Shown: positions 52,075-61,203 of the stretch, one piece after another | Numbering within the stretch: the stretch's first letter is position 1 | How the letters are laid out: each line of letters begins with the position of its first letter | Source of the DNA: Oscillospiraceae bacterium | GTDB taxonomy: Bacteria > Bacillota > Clostridia > Oscillospirales > QAMX01 | Direction of reading: 5' to 3' | Assembly (NCBI GenBank): GCA_015067715.1 | Contig: SVLY01000006.1 | Coordinates: forward strand, 1 to 64,000 | Length of the DNA: 64,000 nt | Made by a program: the position numbers and the translations under genes | The notes under the pieces: model-generated | The model's input: the letters and a program-made list of their open reading frames with translations, nothing else | Database searches by the model: none | What the model was told of the DNA's origin: nothing

Positions 52075-54501
52075 CTATTCAAACGGATTGAATACGGCGG
52101 AAATGCCGATACCGTTGTATATTCTCTGTGACATAAACCCCCGCAGTACGGCGGACACAGCGTCACGGACGGGCTTTGTGTCGGTCGTTTTGGCAATAAC
52201 CCGGTAGCGAAGCTTGTTGTTCACCCGGAAGACCGGTGCCGGAGAGGGTGGGAAGACGGTGCTTCCTGCAAGCCGGGCTGAAAGCTCTTCCGAAACGTGA
52301 GCCGCGGCGGCGTAGAGTCTGGAATTTTCCAGACCCGTGAGCTCAAGCACCAAAAGCTCGCAGAAGGGGGGGTACATAAAGGCTTTGCGAAATTCGCTTT
52401 CGCTTTTGAAAAAGCTTTGGTAATCCTGGGCGGCGGCGGCGCGAAGCACGGGATCGCCGGGGGCAAAGGTCTGGATAACGGCGCGGCCGCCAAAGCTTCC
52501 GCGTCCCGCGCGGCCAACGGCCTGGGTTATCATTGAGAAGGTCCTCTCCGATGCCCGGAAATCCGGCACGTTCAAAAGCTGGTCCGCATCCAGAACGCCC
52601 ACGAGGGTGACGTTTGGAAAGTCCAGACCCTTTGCTATCATCTGCGTGCCCAAAAGCATGGGCACGTTTTCGTCTCTGAACCGGGAGAGAAGCTTTTCGT
52701 GGCTCTCCTTTCCGGCGGTGGTGTCCGCATCCATGCGGATTATCCCGAGCCCCGGGAAAAGCTTTGAAAGCTCTGCCTCGGCTTTTTGTGTGCCGCCGCC
52801 TTCGCGGGTGAGGTCGGTACTGCGGCAGGTGGGACAGTTCTCGGTGAGTCTTTCGGAGTGACCGCAGTAGTGGCACATCATTCTGTTGTTTGCTGAGTGG
52901 TAGGTGAGAGATACCGAACAGTTGGGGCATTTCACCGTGTTTCCGCAGCTCCGGCACAAAAGGCTTCGGCTGTTGCCACGGCGGTTTAAAAACAGTATGG
53001 CCTGCTGTCCGGCGTCGAAGGTGCGCTCAAGCTCGGAAGCCAGAACGGAGCCTATCATGCCCCCGTTGCCACGGCGAAGCTCTTCGCCCATGTCGGAGAA
53101 TATGACCCGGGGCAGGGTCGCCTCTCCGTAGCGGTCAGAGAGGGTGAAGAGGCTGTATTTCCCTGAGACCGCGGAGTACATCGTCTCCACAGAGGGGGTC
53201 GCGGAGCCCATGAGCAAAAGTGCGTTGTGGGCAACGGCGCGGTATTTTGCAATGTCCCGGGCGTGGTATTTCGGGGATTGCTCTGAGCGGTAGGTGTATT
53301 CCTGCTCCTCGTCCATAACGATGAGGCCGATATTGTCCAGAGGGGCAAAAACTGCGCTTCTGGTGCCGACAACGACCCTTGCCTTTCCCGAGCGAATGCG
53401 CTTCCACTCGTCCAGCCGTTCGCCAACGCTGAGGGCGGAGTGGACGATGGCCACTTCATCGCCGAAATAGGACGTGAATCTGTTCAGAAGCTGGGGTGTG
53501 AGGCTTATTTCCGGCACCATGACGATGGCGGTCTTTCCCCGGGAAAGTACCCGGCGGATAAGGCTGACGTAAACGAAGGTCTTTCCGCTTCCGGTAACCC
53601 CGTGGAGAAGCGCGGCCCTGGGGCTTTGGGTCAGACAGAGCTCGTCAAGCCCGGAAAGGGCTTCCTGCTGGGCCCGGGACAGAACCGGATCAGGAAGGAG
53701 CTCATGGGGGATACTTCGTTTTGAGATGAAGCGTGATACTTCTGCCTCTCTCATGGCAAGCACGCCGGAGCGCACCAGACTTTTCACGGTCTGGGTGGAG
53801 GCGCCGGTGTAATAGCTGACCTCGCGGAGGGAATACTCGTTTCCGTCCCGGAGAAAGTCCACCACCTCGCTCTGCTTTGCCCCAAGGCGCGTACCCTCCG
53901 GCACGGAGACCAGACGGACGTAGCTGACGGTCTTGTCGCCAACGTTCCGGAGCTCGTGCCTGTCGGAGAGGACCAGCTTTTTCTTCACAAGGGAATCAAG
54001 CTTTTTGGGCGTGTCCTCTTCGGGAAAGGCCTTCGCCAGCTCTGCGGCAGAGACGTCTGCGGCCTTTTGGCACAAAAACTCATATATCGGGCGGAGCTTG
54101 CTCTTTGGGGACAGGGGAGCGGGAGCCTCTTCCGGGGGAACGGCGCGGTAGTTGATCTCGGTGTGAAAATCAAGTCCCACGGGTATCATGGCTTTGACAG
54201 CGTCGTAGCAGGTGCAAAAGCACCTGTCGCGCATCCAAAGGCAGAGTTTGATGTCCTTTTCGCTGAGCACCGGCTCGTTGTCCAATGGGCGGAGCACGGT
54301 CTTGAGCTTGTGTCCGGCGGGGTCGGGTTCGGAATTGCCGGCTTCAAGAACAATTGCCTGAACGTGGCGGTTTCCGCCCCCAAAGGGCACCAGCACCCGC
54401 ATTCCGGGCAGAAGCTCCATTCCGGCGGGCACGAGATAAGTGTAGGGTCTGTCGTAGGCATAGCTGTCCGCGCGAACGGCGACTTTTACAGTTCTGCTCA
54501 T
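52075..54501 (-). CDS. priA: Primosomal replication protein N' (PriA helicase)
   Basis: A superfamily 2 helicase that reloads the replisome at stalled forks. The 808-residue protein has an N-terminal fork-binding domain, Walker A GVTGSGKT, the DEAD-box-like DEEQEY, and the zinc-binding insertion CRSCGNTVKCPNC / CHYCGH / CPTC. In Bacillus coaBC lies between rpoZ and priA. It is absent here. Confidence 0.95.
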   Translation of the reverse strand: MSRTVKVAVRADSYAYDRPYTYLVPAGMELLPGMRVLVPFGGGNRHVQAIVLEAGNSEPDPAGHKLKTVLRPLDNEPVLSEKDIKLCLWMRDRCFCTCYDAVKAMIPVGLDFHTEINYRAVPPEEAPAPLSPKSKLRPIYEFLCQKAADVSAAELAKAFPEEDTPKKLDSLVKKKLVLSDRHELRNVGDKTVSYVRLVSVPEGTRLGAKQSEVVDFLRDGNEYSLREVSYYTGASTQTVKSLVRSGVLAMREAEVSRFISKRSIPHELLPDPVLSRAQQEALSGLDELCLTQSPRAALLHGVTGSGKTFVYVSLIRRVLSRGKTAIVMVPEISLTPQLLNRFTSYFGDEVAIVHSALSVGERLDEWKRIRSGKARVVVGTRSAVFAPLDNIGLIVMDEEQEYTYRSEQSPKYHARDIAKYRAVAHNALLLMGSATPSVETMYSAVSGKYSLFTLSDRYGEATLPRVIFSDMGEELRRGNGGMIGSVLASELERTFDAGQQAILFLNRRGNSRSLLCRSCGNTVKCPNCSVSLTYHSANNRMMCHYCGHSERLTENCPTCRSTDLTREGGGTQKAEAELSKLFPGLGIIRMDADTTAGKESHEKLLSRFRDENVPMLLGTQMIAKGLDFPNVTLVGVLDADQLLNVPDFRASERTFSMITQAVGRAGRGSFGGRAVIQTFAPGDPVLRAAAAQDYQSFFKSESEFRKAFMYPPFCELLVLELTGLENSRLYAAAAHVSEELSARLAGSTVFPPSPAPVFRVNNKLRYRVIAKTTDTKPVRDAVSAVLRGFMSQRIYNGIGISAVFNPFE

Positions 54502-54551
54502 TTGTCCCTTGACCCCTCACTTACTGATTATTTGTTGCGGCGCGGAAAAGC

Positions 54552-54884
54552 TCAGGCGTTTTCTTCCTCTGCCTCTTGGGCGGTTTCTTCGGCAGCTTCC
54601 TCTTCGGGAGCTTCTTCACCGGCATCCTGGGCGGTTTCAAGAGCTTCAACGGATTCTTCGCCCATGAGCTTTTCCATATCGGCCTTCTGCTCTTCAGTGA
54701 GGTTATAAATGTACTTGCCTTCGGCGATCTCGCAAACGGCCAGTCTTACGGGCTTGTCGGTGAGCTTAATGCCCTGGGCGGCGGCCTCTTCGGAGATCTC
54801 CCGGGCGCGCTTTGCGGTTACGTTTACAAGAAGGTAGCGGTTGCCGATCTTCTCGATAAGGGAGTCAAGAGTGGGATAAAGCAT
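54552..54884 (-). CDS. rpoZ: RNA polymerase omega subunit
   Basis: A 110-residue protein. The omega fold covers residues 1-65 (LIEKIGNRYLLVNVTAKRAR and a central KPVRLAVCEIAEGKYIY). The C-terminal ~40 residues are a strongly acidic tail rich in Glu and Ala, longer than in typical omega. Omega aids beta' assembly and stability. AAAGGAA precedes ATG 54884. Located between priA and gmk as in other Firmicutes. Confidence 0.9.
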   Translation of the reverse strand: MLYPTLDSLIEKIGNRYLLVNVTAKRAREISEEAAAQGIKLTDKPVRLAVCEIAEGKYIYNLTEEQKADMEKLMGEESVEALETAQDAGEEAPEEEAAEETAQEAEEENA

Positions 54885-54914
54885 GGTTGTATATTTCCTT
54901 TCAGATGATATGGG

Positions 54915-55491
54915 TTATGCCAGTTTTTCTTTGATGATGTCCATGATCTTGCCGGAGGCGTTTTCAACGGAGTCGTTGCAGATAACGTAGTTGAACTCGC
55001 CGGAGCGCAGACATTCGGACTCGGCAATGCGAAGGCGCTTTTCAATGCTTTCGGGGCTGTCGGTGCCGGCCGGAAAGACGGCGGCGAAGCTCCTCGAATG
55101 AGGGGGGAGTGATGAAAACGGAGACCGCTTCGGGGAAAATGGAGCGCATATTTGCCGCGCCGACCACCTCGATGTCGAAAACGACGATGTCTCCGGCGGA
55201 GATATGCTCGTGGATGGGAGCAAGGGGAGTGCCGTAGAAATTGCCGGCGAACTCTGCAAACTCTGCAAAGCCGTTGACCTCAACCAGCTTTGCAAAATCC
55301 TCCCGGGTAACAAAGCTGTAGTGGACTCCGTCGATCTCGCTGGGGCGGGGAGCTCTGGTCGTCATGGAGACGGAAAGATAGAGCTCTCTGCCAAGTTCGG
55401 TGCGGAGCTTTTCCCGGAGCGCTTCGATAACTGTGCCCTTGCCGACACCCGAAGGACCGGAAACGATCAGGAGAAGACCTTTTTTACTCAT
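54915..55491 (-). pseudogene. gmk: Guanylate kinase with a frameshift (apparent two-base loss)
   Basis: Guanylate kinase converts GMP to GDP and is essential in most bacteria. The frame from ATG 55491 has Walker A SGPSGVGKGT, SVSMTTRAPRPSEIDGVHY and FDIEVVGAANMRSIFP. Near 55066-55073 it then leaves the family sequence and stops at 55042. The family sequence resumes in another frame (TDSPESIEKRLRIAESE to the end at 54915). The expected junction, LSGRGTDS, needs GGCCGGGGCACC, but the DNA reads GGCCGGCACC. Restoring two bases gives 192 residues, the normal length. A sequencing or assembly error is more likely than a true loss. It overlaps remA by eight bases. Confidence 0.9.
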
Positions 55492-55777
55492 TGTCGACCA
55501 CCTCTTCATCTTCTTCGTCATCTGTGCCGTCGTCCCAGTTTGACGCGCGGTTTGCCACGGTCTCGGGCTGGAGCGCCGAGAGAATGACGTGGTCGCTGTC
55601 TGTGACGATAACGGCTCTTGTGCGGCGTCCGCAGGTACCGTCTATGAGCATGCTCTTTTCACGGGCTTCCTGAATTATCCGCTTTATTGGGGCGGATTCG
55701 GGGCTTACGATGGCAATTATTCTGCCAACGGAGACCATGTTTCCAAATCCGATGTTAACAAGTCTGACTTCGTTCAT
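55484..55777 (-). CDS. remA: RemA-like regulator (DUF370)
   Basis: A 97-residue protein almost identical in pattern to RemA, the DNA-binding matrix and osmoprotection regulator of Bacillus. Key stretches are [20 protein letters not shown] and [14 protein letters not shown]. The C-terminal ~25 residues form an acidic tail ([16 protein letters not shown]) longer than usual. Located between yicC and gmk as in Bacillus. Its target here is unknown. Confidence 0.93.
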   Translation of the reverse strand: MNEVRLVNIGFGNMVSVGRIIAIVSPESAPIKRIIQEAREKSMLIDGTCGRRTRAVIVTDSDHVILSALQPETVANRASNWDDGTDDEEDEEVVDNE

Positions 55778-55800
55778 ATTTCTCTGTCACCTTTCGCCTT

Positions 55801-56679
55801 TTACTCAAGGTTCTGGATCTGCTCGCGGATCTTTTCCAGCTCACATTTCATCTCAAGCACAAGGCCGGTGACCTCGAGGTCGTTTGCCTTGGAGCCGATG
55901 GTGTTGATCTCGCGGTTGATCTCCTGAACCAGGAAGTCCAGCTTTCTGCCAACGGCGCCGCCGGCAGAGAGTATCTCGGAGAGCTGAGCCAGATGGCTTG
56001 AAAGGCGAACGGTCTCCTCGTCGGTGGCGGTGCGGTCTGCAAAGATCGCCGCCTCGGCGAGGATTCGCTGCTCGGTAACGCCGCTCTCACCCAGCACCTC
56101 GGTCATTTTTGCGGTGAGTCTGGCGCGGTATTCCGCAACGATCACGGGCATTCTGGCCTGGACAGTGTCCTTCATTGCGCCGATGGCGCCGCCCTTTTCG
56201 ATGATGTCGGCGGCAAGCCTTGCGCCCTCTTCGCCGCGCATTTTGTTGTAGGCTTCAAGGGCGGAATTCAGCTCGGAAAGCACCTGGGCCAAAAGCTCGT
56301 CCCTGTCCTCTTCGATCTTTGCAACGGTGAAAACGTCGGGCAGAGTGGCAATGCGCATGGCGGAAATATCATTTTTCAGCTCAAATTTGTCGGAGAGAGC
56401 GGTGATGTTTTCGATGTACATTGCGGCGGCCTGTTCGTTTACGGAAACGGAAACGTCGCCTGCGGCGTATTCAATGCCGATGAAAACGTCCACCTTGCCG
56501 CGGGTAACGCCGGAGGCCTTGATGGCTGCCTTGACGGGCTCTTCGAGGTACATGTAGATCTTGGGACAGCGGACAGAACAGTCCAGAAAGCGGTTGTTCA
56601 CGGATTTCAGCTCAACGGTGAGGGTCTTGTTTCCGTAAACCCCCTGGCTTCTGCCGTAGCCGGTCATGCTTTTGACCAT
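55801..56679 (-). CDS. YicC/YloC family endoribonuclease
   Basis: A 292-residue protein with the family start MVKSMTGYGRS and a C-terminal DUF1732 segment LDFLVQEINREINTIGSKAND. YicC-family proteins have been reported to act as endoribonucleases in RNA turnover. ATG 56679 follows AAAGGAATG. It stands at the usual place before remA and gmk. Confidence 0.93.
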   Translation of the reverse strand: MVKSMTGYGRSQGVYGNKTLTVELKSVNNRFLDCSVRCPKIYMYLEEPVKAAIKASGVTRGKVDVFIGIEYAAGDVSVSVNEQAAAMYIENITALSDKFELKNDISAMRIATLPDVFTVAKIEEDRDELLAQVLSELNSALEAYNKMRGEEGARLAADIIEKGGAIGAMKDTVQARMPVIVAEYRARLTAKMTEVLGESGVTEQRILAEAAIFADRTATDEETVRLSSHLAQLSEILSAGGAVGRKLDFLVQEINREINTIGSKANDLEVTGLVLEMKCELEKIREQIQNLE

Positions 56680-56725
56680 AGCGGTTTTATCATTCCTTTC
56701 AGTTGCGCTTTTGTTGGGGAATTAA

Positions 56726-59491
56726 TCAATAGTCGGAGGAGCGGCGGTATTGCATTTCCTGCCAGTCCTCGCGGCTGATAAGCAGTTTTCGGGACTTTGC
56801 GCCCTCGGAGGGGCCAACGATACCGCAGGCTTCCATTTGATCCACTATTCTTGCGGCGCGGGCAAAGCCCACCTTCAGCTTGCGCTGGAGCATGGTTGCA
56901 GAGCACTGGTTGGTGCTCAGACAGAAGCTTACGGCCTCTTCGAAAAGCTCGTCACGCTCCTCGTCGGGATCCTCGTCGCCGTCGGAGCCGCCGCCGTCTG
57001 CGGCGCGGTCGATCTGGCGCATGATCTCTTCGCTGTAGGTGACCTCAACGCCGTTCTTGATAAAGGCCACAACGCTTTCGATCTCCGGAGAGGATACGAA
57101 ACAGCCCTGAACACGTCTGGGCTTGGTTGCGCCGATGGGGAGGAACAGCATATCGCCCCGGCCAAGGAGTGTCTCGGCGCCGTTGCGGTCGAGGATAATA
57201 CGGGATTCAAGGGAGCTTGCAACGGAGAATGCGATACGGGAGGGGATGTTTGCCTTCATGGTGCCCTTGATAACGTCCGCGGAGGGGCGCTGGGTGGCGA
57301 CCACCAGGTTCATGCCGGCGGCGCGCGCCTTTTGGGCAAGGCGGCAGATAGAGGCTTCGACTTCCTTGGGGCTGGTCATCATAAGGTCGGCAAGCTCGTC
57401 GATAACGATGATTATGCGGGGCAGCTTTTCAAGATGCTGAGCCTCGGGGTTACCCTCGTTTTCGGCGTTCATGCGGTCGACGGCTTCGTTGTACTCCGCA
57501 AAATTGCGGAAACCAAAGCCGTTGAAGCGCTTATAGCGCTCTTCCATTTCCATGACCGCCCATTGCAGAGCGCCGGCGGCTTTTTTATAGTCGGTGACAA
57601 CGGGGATGAGCAGGTGGGGAATGCCGTTGTAGGAGGCAAATTCCACCATCTTGGGGTCGATGAGGATGAGCCGCAGATCCTCGGGGCTGGATTTGTAGAT
57701 AAGGCTGATGAGAAGGGAGTTGATGCAGACGGATTTACCGGAGTTTGTGGTACCGCCCACAAGAACGTGGGGCAGACGGGAGATATCGCCCACAACGGGA
57801 CGGCCGCTTATGTCCTTGCCAAGGGCAAAGGTGGCGCCGGACTTGGCGTCGGCAAACTCGCTTGCCTCGATAACGTCACGGAGGAAGACTGTCTCAACGT
57901 TGCGGTTGGGAACCTCGATGCCAACGGCGAATTTTTCGGGAATGTCGGAAACGCGGACGGACTGAGCTCCCATTGCAAGGGCGATGTCCTCGGAAAGGCC
58001 GGAGATTCGGGCGATCTTAATGCCGCTTCCCAGCTGGATCTCGTATCTGGTGACGGCAGGGCCGCGGGTCACGCCGACGATACGGGCTTCAACGCCGAAG
58101 CTTGCCAAAGTGGCGATGAGCTTTTCCTGGTTGGCTCTGGTTTCGGCCTCGGTGAGCTCGCGGCTGGGGGGAGGAGCGCTTTTTAGCAGCTCAAGAGGCG
58201 GGAAAACGTATCCCCTGAGGGGATCGGTGATCTCGGATGCGGCCTGGGCGACGGCCATTTCAAGCTCCTCGGCGGACATTGTGGGCCGGGGGCGGCTGGA
58301 GTCCGTGCCGGGATTGTCGGGATCCTCAACCATTGCGCTGTCGTCGGGGTCGGGGGTGCTTTCAAAGGGGAAGGCGATCACCTCGCCGGTGCCGGGGTCA
58401 ACGCTGTCGCCGTAGTCGGGACGCTCCTCCCATGGGGGAAGCTCGTCGGCATCGTCCGAAATGCCGGTCTCGGCCTCCACGGAGGCCAGCAGACGGGAGA
58501 AGGGAGTTTCGCCCGGGTCGGTCTCGGGTTCGGGCTCGGGAGTTTCGGGAACCTTGACCTTGCCCTCTCCGGCGGGAGTGGCGTGGACGGTGTAGAAATT
58601 GTCGGATTCAGGCTCGGGCTCGCTTACGGCAACGGGAGCGGCGGTCTTTTTGGCAACGGAGTCCGGCGTGGGGAAGACGGGCTCGTCGGGCTTTTCGTTT
58701 GCGGGAGTTGCCATGGGCATATCGCTGTCCAGGGCAAAGTCGATGCGCCGGGTCTTTGCATCGGTGCGGGCGCGAAGCTCTGCGCGCTGGATCGCCTCGG
58801 CGTCGGCCATTTTTCTGGCTTCGGCCTCGGCGGCCTCCTGCTCTGCGAGAATTCTTTTACGCTCGGCCCGTTCAGCCTTGCGGGTGACGCGCATCTCGTG
58901 GGCCTTTTCGCCGGTCTTTTCCATTTTGTCCGAGGCCTTGTTCATGATCAGCGAGAGGGGAATGCGGAGTATGACCAGGGCAAGCCCTGCGGCAAGGACG
59001 AAGAGCAGTATTGCCGCGCCGACTCCGGAGAGCGCCCAGGAGAGGATCTCGGTCAGACCGCCGGCAATAAGGCCGCCGCTGGTGTATTCGGCACCGTCGG
59101 CACAGAGCTTGCCAAGAGTGCTCCAGGTGTAGTTGTTTTTGGGAAAGACGGCGGTGAAAAGGTGGCCGATGGAGCCCACCAGCAGGGGCAGACAGCCTAC
59201 AGCCCCCAGCCAAAGGGCACGCAGGTTTTTGTTCAGCCGCATGAGCACGTGCCCGGCGATCACGGCGAACACAAGGGGCAGGGCAAACAGGCCGGGGCCC
59301 AGAAGCCAGGCGAAAAATTTGTTTATAAAGGCCAGCACCTTCGCGTTGGGGGCAAAAAAGCCCACCACCATCAGCACGGCCAGCAGAAGAAAGACGACAA
59401 CAGCCCCCTGGCGCCATTTGCGCACGGTATCCCCGTGTTTTGCTCCGCTGGGAAGGGCGCGTTTTTCTTCGGATTTCTTTGTTTTAGCCAA
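56726..59491 (-). CDS. ftsK: DNA translocase FtsK/SpoIIIE
   Basis: A 921-residue DNA pump for chromosome segregation at the septum. Four or so membrane segments lie in residues ~25-190, followed by an acidic, proline-rich linker (~200-440). The motor has Walker A GGTTNSGKSVCIN and Walker B IIIVIDELADLM, and the C-terminal gamma winged helix includes STNQCSATMLQRKLKVGF. The start is TTG 59491 after GGAGG. I cannot tell FtsK from SpoIIIE by sequence alone. An extended -10 promoter lies at 59577-59582. Confidence 0.93.
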   Translation of the reverse strand: MAKTKKSEEKRALPSGAKHGDTVRKWRQGAVVVFLLLAVLMVVGFFAPNAKVLAFINKFFAWLLGPGLFALPLVFAVIAGHVLMRLNKNLRALWLGAVGCLPLLVGSIGHLFTAVFPKNNYTWSTLGKLCADGAEYTSGGLIAGGLTEILSWALSGVGAAILLFVLAAGLALVILRIPLSLIMNKASDKMEKTGEKAHEMRVTRKAERAERKRILAEQEAAEAEARKMADAEAIQRAELRARTDAKTRRIDFALDSDMPMATPANEKPDEPVFPTPDSVAKKTAAPVAVSEPEPESDNFYTVHATPAGEGKVKVPETPEPEPETDPGETPFSRLLASVEAETGISDDADELPPWEERPDYGDSVDPGTGEVIAFPFESTPDPDDSAMVEDPDNPGTDSSRPRPTMSAEELEMAVAQAASEITDPLRGYVFPPLELLKSAPPPSRELTEAETRANQEKLIATLASFGVEARIVGVTRGPAVTRYEIQLGSGIKIARISGLSEDIALAMGAQSVRVSDIPEKFAVGIEVPNRNVETVFLRDVIEASEFADAKSGATFALGKDISGRPVVGDISRLPHVLVGGTTNSGKSVCINSLLISLIYKSSPEDLRLILIDPKMVEFASYNGIPHLLIPVVTDYKKAAGALQWAVMEMEERYKRFNGFGFRNFAEYNEAVDRMNAENEGNPEAQHLEKLPRIIIVIDELADLMMTSPKEVEASICRLAQKARAAGMNLVVATQRPSADVIKGTMKANIPSRIAFSVASSLESRIILDRNGAETLLGRGDMLFLPIGATKPRRVQGCFVSSPEIESVVAFIKNGVEVTYSEEIMRQIDRAADGGGSDGDEDPDEERDELFEEAVSFCLSTNQCSATMLQRKLKVGFARAARIVDQMEACGIVGPSEGAKSRKLLISREDWQEMQYRRSSDY

Positions 59492-59576
59492 GAGAGATTA
59501 CCTCCGTGATATGTGAAAAAAAGGTGATTGCAGACGGGAAAAATCCTGCCGGGTCTTTTAGACAAGACTTCAATAT

Positions 59577-59582
59577 ATTATA
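59577..59582 (-). promoter_or_regulatory. Extended -10 promoter ahead of ftsK
   Basis: TGGTATAAT on the minus strand is an extended -10 box. No good -35 box is seen at 17 bases. It is the likely start of the leftward run. Confidence 0.5.
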
Positions 59583-59652
59583 CCACACAAGCAACCAAAT
59601 TGGAAGTACTAAATTAGGGTGAAAGAGTTAAAAAACCATTCGGAAAGGGCAG

Positions 59653-59689
59653 AAAAAAGCTGTCTGTTCAGTGGATGAGCAGACAGCTT
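59653..59689 (-). terminator. Terminator of the small membrane-protein gene
   Basis: The stem AAGCTGTCTG / CAGACAGCTT is followed on the minus strand by a T-run, downstream of the gene at 59734. Confidence 0.85.
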
Positions 59690-59733
59690 CGGAGAAAAAA
59701 CAGATTTTAAGCCAAAGGTGGGGGGAGGGGCGC

Positions 59734-60294
59734 TCAGTCGAACTGGTCATAGCCCCCGCGATATACCCAGAGCCTTCTTCCCAGAGCGTAAAGCCCGGTT
59801 CGGAGACCTGTGGCGGCAAGCAGCGTTGCAAGCACCGAAAGCTCCTCAAAGCGCAGAACGTTCCGCAAAAACAGAAAGGGCATGTAGGCTATAAGACCGT
59901 TCACCCAGGAGGCGTCGGACTTTGTGTACATGATGTAGAGCACCACGGCCGGCAGGGCGTAGACAAGGGTGACGCCAAGGTCGGAAAAGAAATACTCCCT
60001 GGTGGGTATCTTTTCTTTTTTGGTTATCTTAACGCCCATGCGCCATGCAATTAAGCAGGTAAAGAACAGGTAAAAAATATAGCCCGTGAGACAGAGGATA
60101 AGGCTTTCGTCCACGGGGGCACGCTCGAGCAACGGGCGGAGCCAGAACCCAAAGGAGAACATTCCAAGCAGGCTTCCGCAGACGGAAAAGAAAACGGTTA
60201 TGACAAAAAGCAGTATGCAGCGGAGGATGGTTCTTTTTGTTTTTGTGTCCGACAGACCTGTTTTGGCTTTTTTGATAACGTCTTTTACTTTCAT
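59734..60294 (-). CDS. Small polytopic membrane protein, unrecognised
   Basis: A 186-residue protein with about four membrane segments (for example ILRCILLFVITVFFSVCGS, SLILCLTGYIFYLFFTCLIA and VTLVYALPAVVLYIMY). It begins with a basic N terminus and ends in RRLWVYRGGYDQFD. I do not recognise a family. ATG 60294 has GGAGGG upstream, and the gene has its own terminator. It is divergent from xthA. Confidence 0.75.
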   Translation of the reverse strand: MKVKDVIKKAKTGLSDTKTKRTILRCILLFVITVFFSVCGSLLGMFSFGFWLRPLLERAPVDESLILCLTGYIFYLFFTCLIAWRMGVKITKKEKIPTREYFFSDLGVTLVYALPAVVLYIMYTKSDASWVNGLIAYMPFLFLRNVLRFEELSVLATLLAATGLRTGLYALGRRLWVYRGGYDQFD

Positions 60295-60368
60295 AGCAGC
60301 CCTCCGGAGATGATTATTTCCTGTTCTTATAATAGCACAATGTGCTCCGATATTCAAGAGCGCATCCG

Positions 60369-60397
60369 TTTACAAAAAGTTTTTTTCGTGGTATAAT
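60369..60397 (+). promoter_or_regulatory. Promoter of xthA and the MATE gene
   Basis: TTTACA and TATAAT are separated by 17 bases, about 25 bases before the xthA start codon. Confidence 0.75.
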
Positions 60398-60423
60398 TCC
60401 GTTGAGAGAATAAGAGGAAAGGG

Positions 60424-61188
60424 ATGAGCCAAAACTTGCGACTTATATCCTGGAACGTCAACGGCCTTCGGTCCTGTGTGGGCAAGGGTCTTGGCGAATT
60501 CATAGAAAGAGAAGCTCCGGACGTTTTCTGCCTTCAGGAGACGAAGCTTCAGCCGGAGCAGAACCCCTTTGAGCCCGAGGGCTATTTCCGATGGTTTAAC
60601 AGCGCCGAGAAAAAGGGCTATTCCGGCACGGCGGTGTTTTCGAAGACGGAGCCTGAAAACGTCACCTTCGGTCTGGGAATTCCGGAGCTGGACACCGAAG
60701 GGCGTGTGATCACGGCTGAATTTGAGAGCTTTTATCTTGTGTCCTGCTACACCCCCAACGCCCAGCGGGAGCTGACCCGTCTGCCCTTCCGCATGGTCTG
60801 GGAGGATGCCTTCCGGGGATACGTTACGGCCCTTGCTGAGAAAAAGCCAACCCTCATCTGCGGCGATCTGAACGTTGCCCACGAGGAGATAGACCTTAAA
60901 AACCCGAAATCCAACCGGGGCAACGCCGGCTTTACGGATCAGGAGCGGGAAAAGTTTTCTGCCCTGCTGGCCTCCGGCTTTACGGACAGCTTCCGCCATC
61001 TTCACCCCGAGGAGGAAAAATATTCCTGGTGGAGCTATATGTTCAAGGCCAGGGAGAAAAACGTGGGATGGAGAATAGACTATTTCCTCGTATCCACCTG
61101 CGCCCGGGACAGGATAGTTTCTGCGGACATCCTGACCGAGGTCACGGGTTCGGACCATGCGCCTGTAGTGCTGGAATTTGAAGCTTAA
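60424..61188 (+). CDS. xthA: Exodeoxyribonuclease III
   Basis: An AP endonuclease and 3' exonuclease of base-excision repair. The 254-residue protein has SWNVNGLRSCVGKG, FCLQETKLQPEQ (metal-binding Glu), CGDLNVAHEEIDLKNPKSN, and the C-terminal catalytic TGSDHAPVVLEF. GAGGAAAGGG precedes ATG 60424. The MATE gene follows after 15 bases. Confidence 0.95.
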   Translation: MSQNLRLISWNVNGLRSCVGKGLGEFIEREAPDVFCLQETKLQPEQNPFEPEGYFRWFNSAEKKGYSGTAVFSKTEPENVTFGLGIPELDTEGRVITAEFESFYLVSCYTPNAQRELTRLPFRMVWEDAFRGYVTALAEKKPTLICGDLNVAHEEIDLKNPKSNRGNAGFTDQEREKFSALLASGFTDSFRHLHPEEEKYSWWSYMFKAREKNVGWRIDYFLVSTCARDRIVSADILTEVTGSDHAPVVLEFEA

Positions 61189-61203
61189 GGAGTTCATTTT
61201 ACT

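Noticed and set aside
55042-55491. Programmed frameshifting in gmk
   Set aside because: There is no slippery heptamer, and no stop codon or pseudoknot is placed as in known cases. The missing GG in a GC run is better explained by error or mutation.
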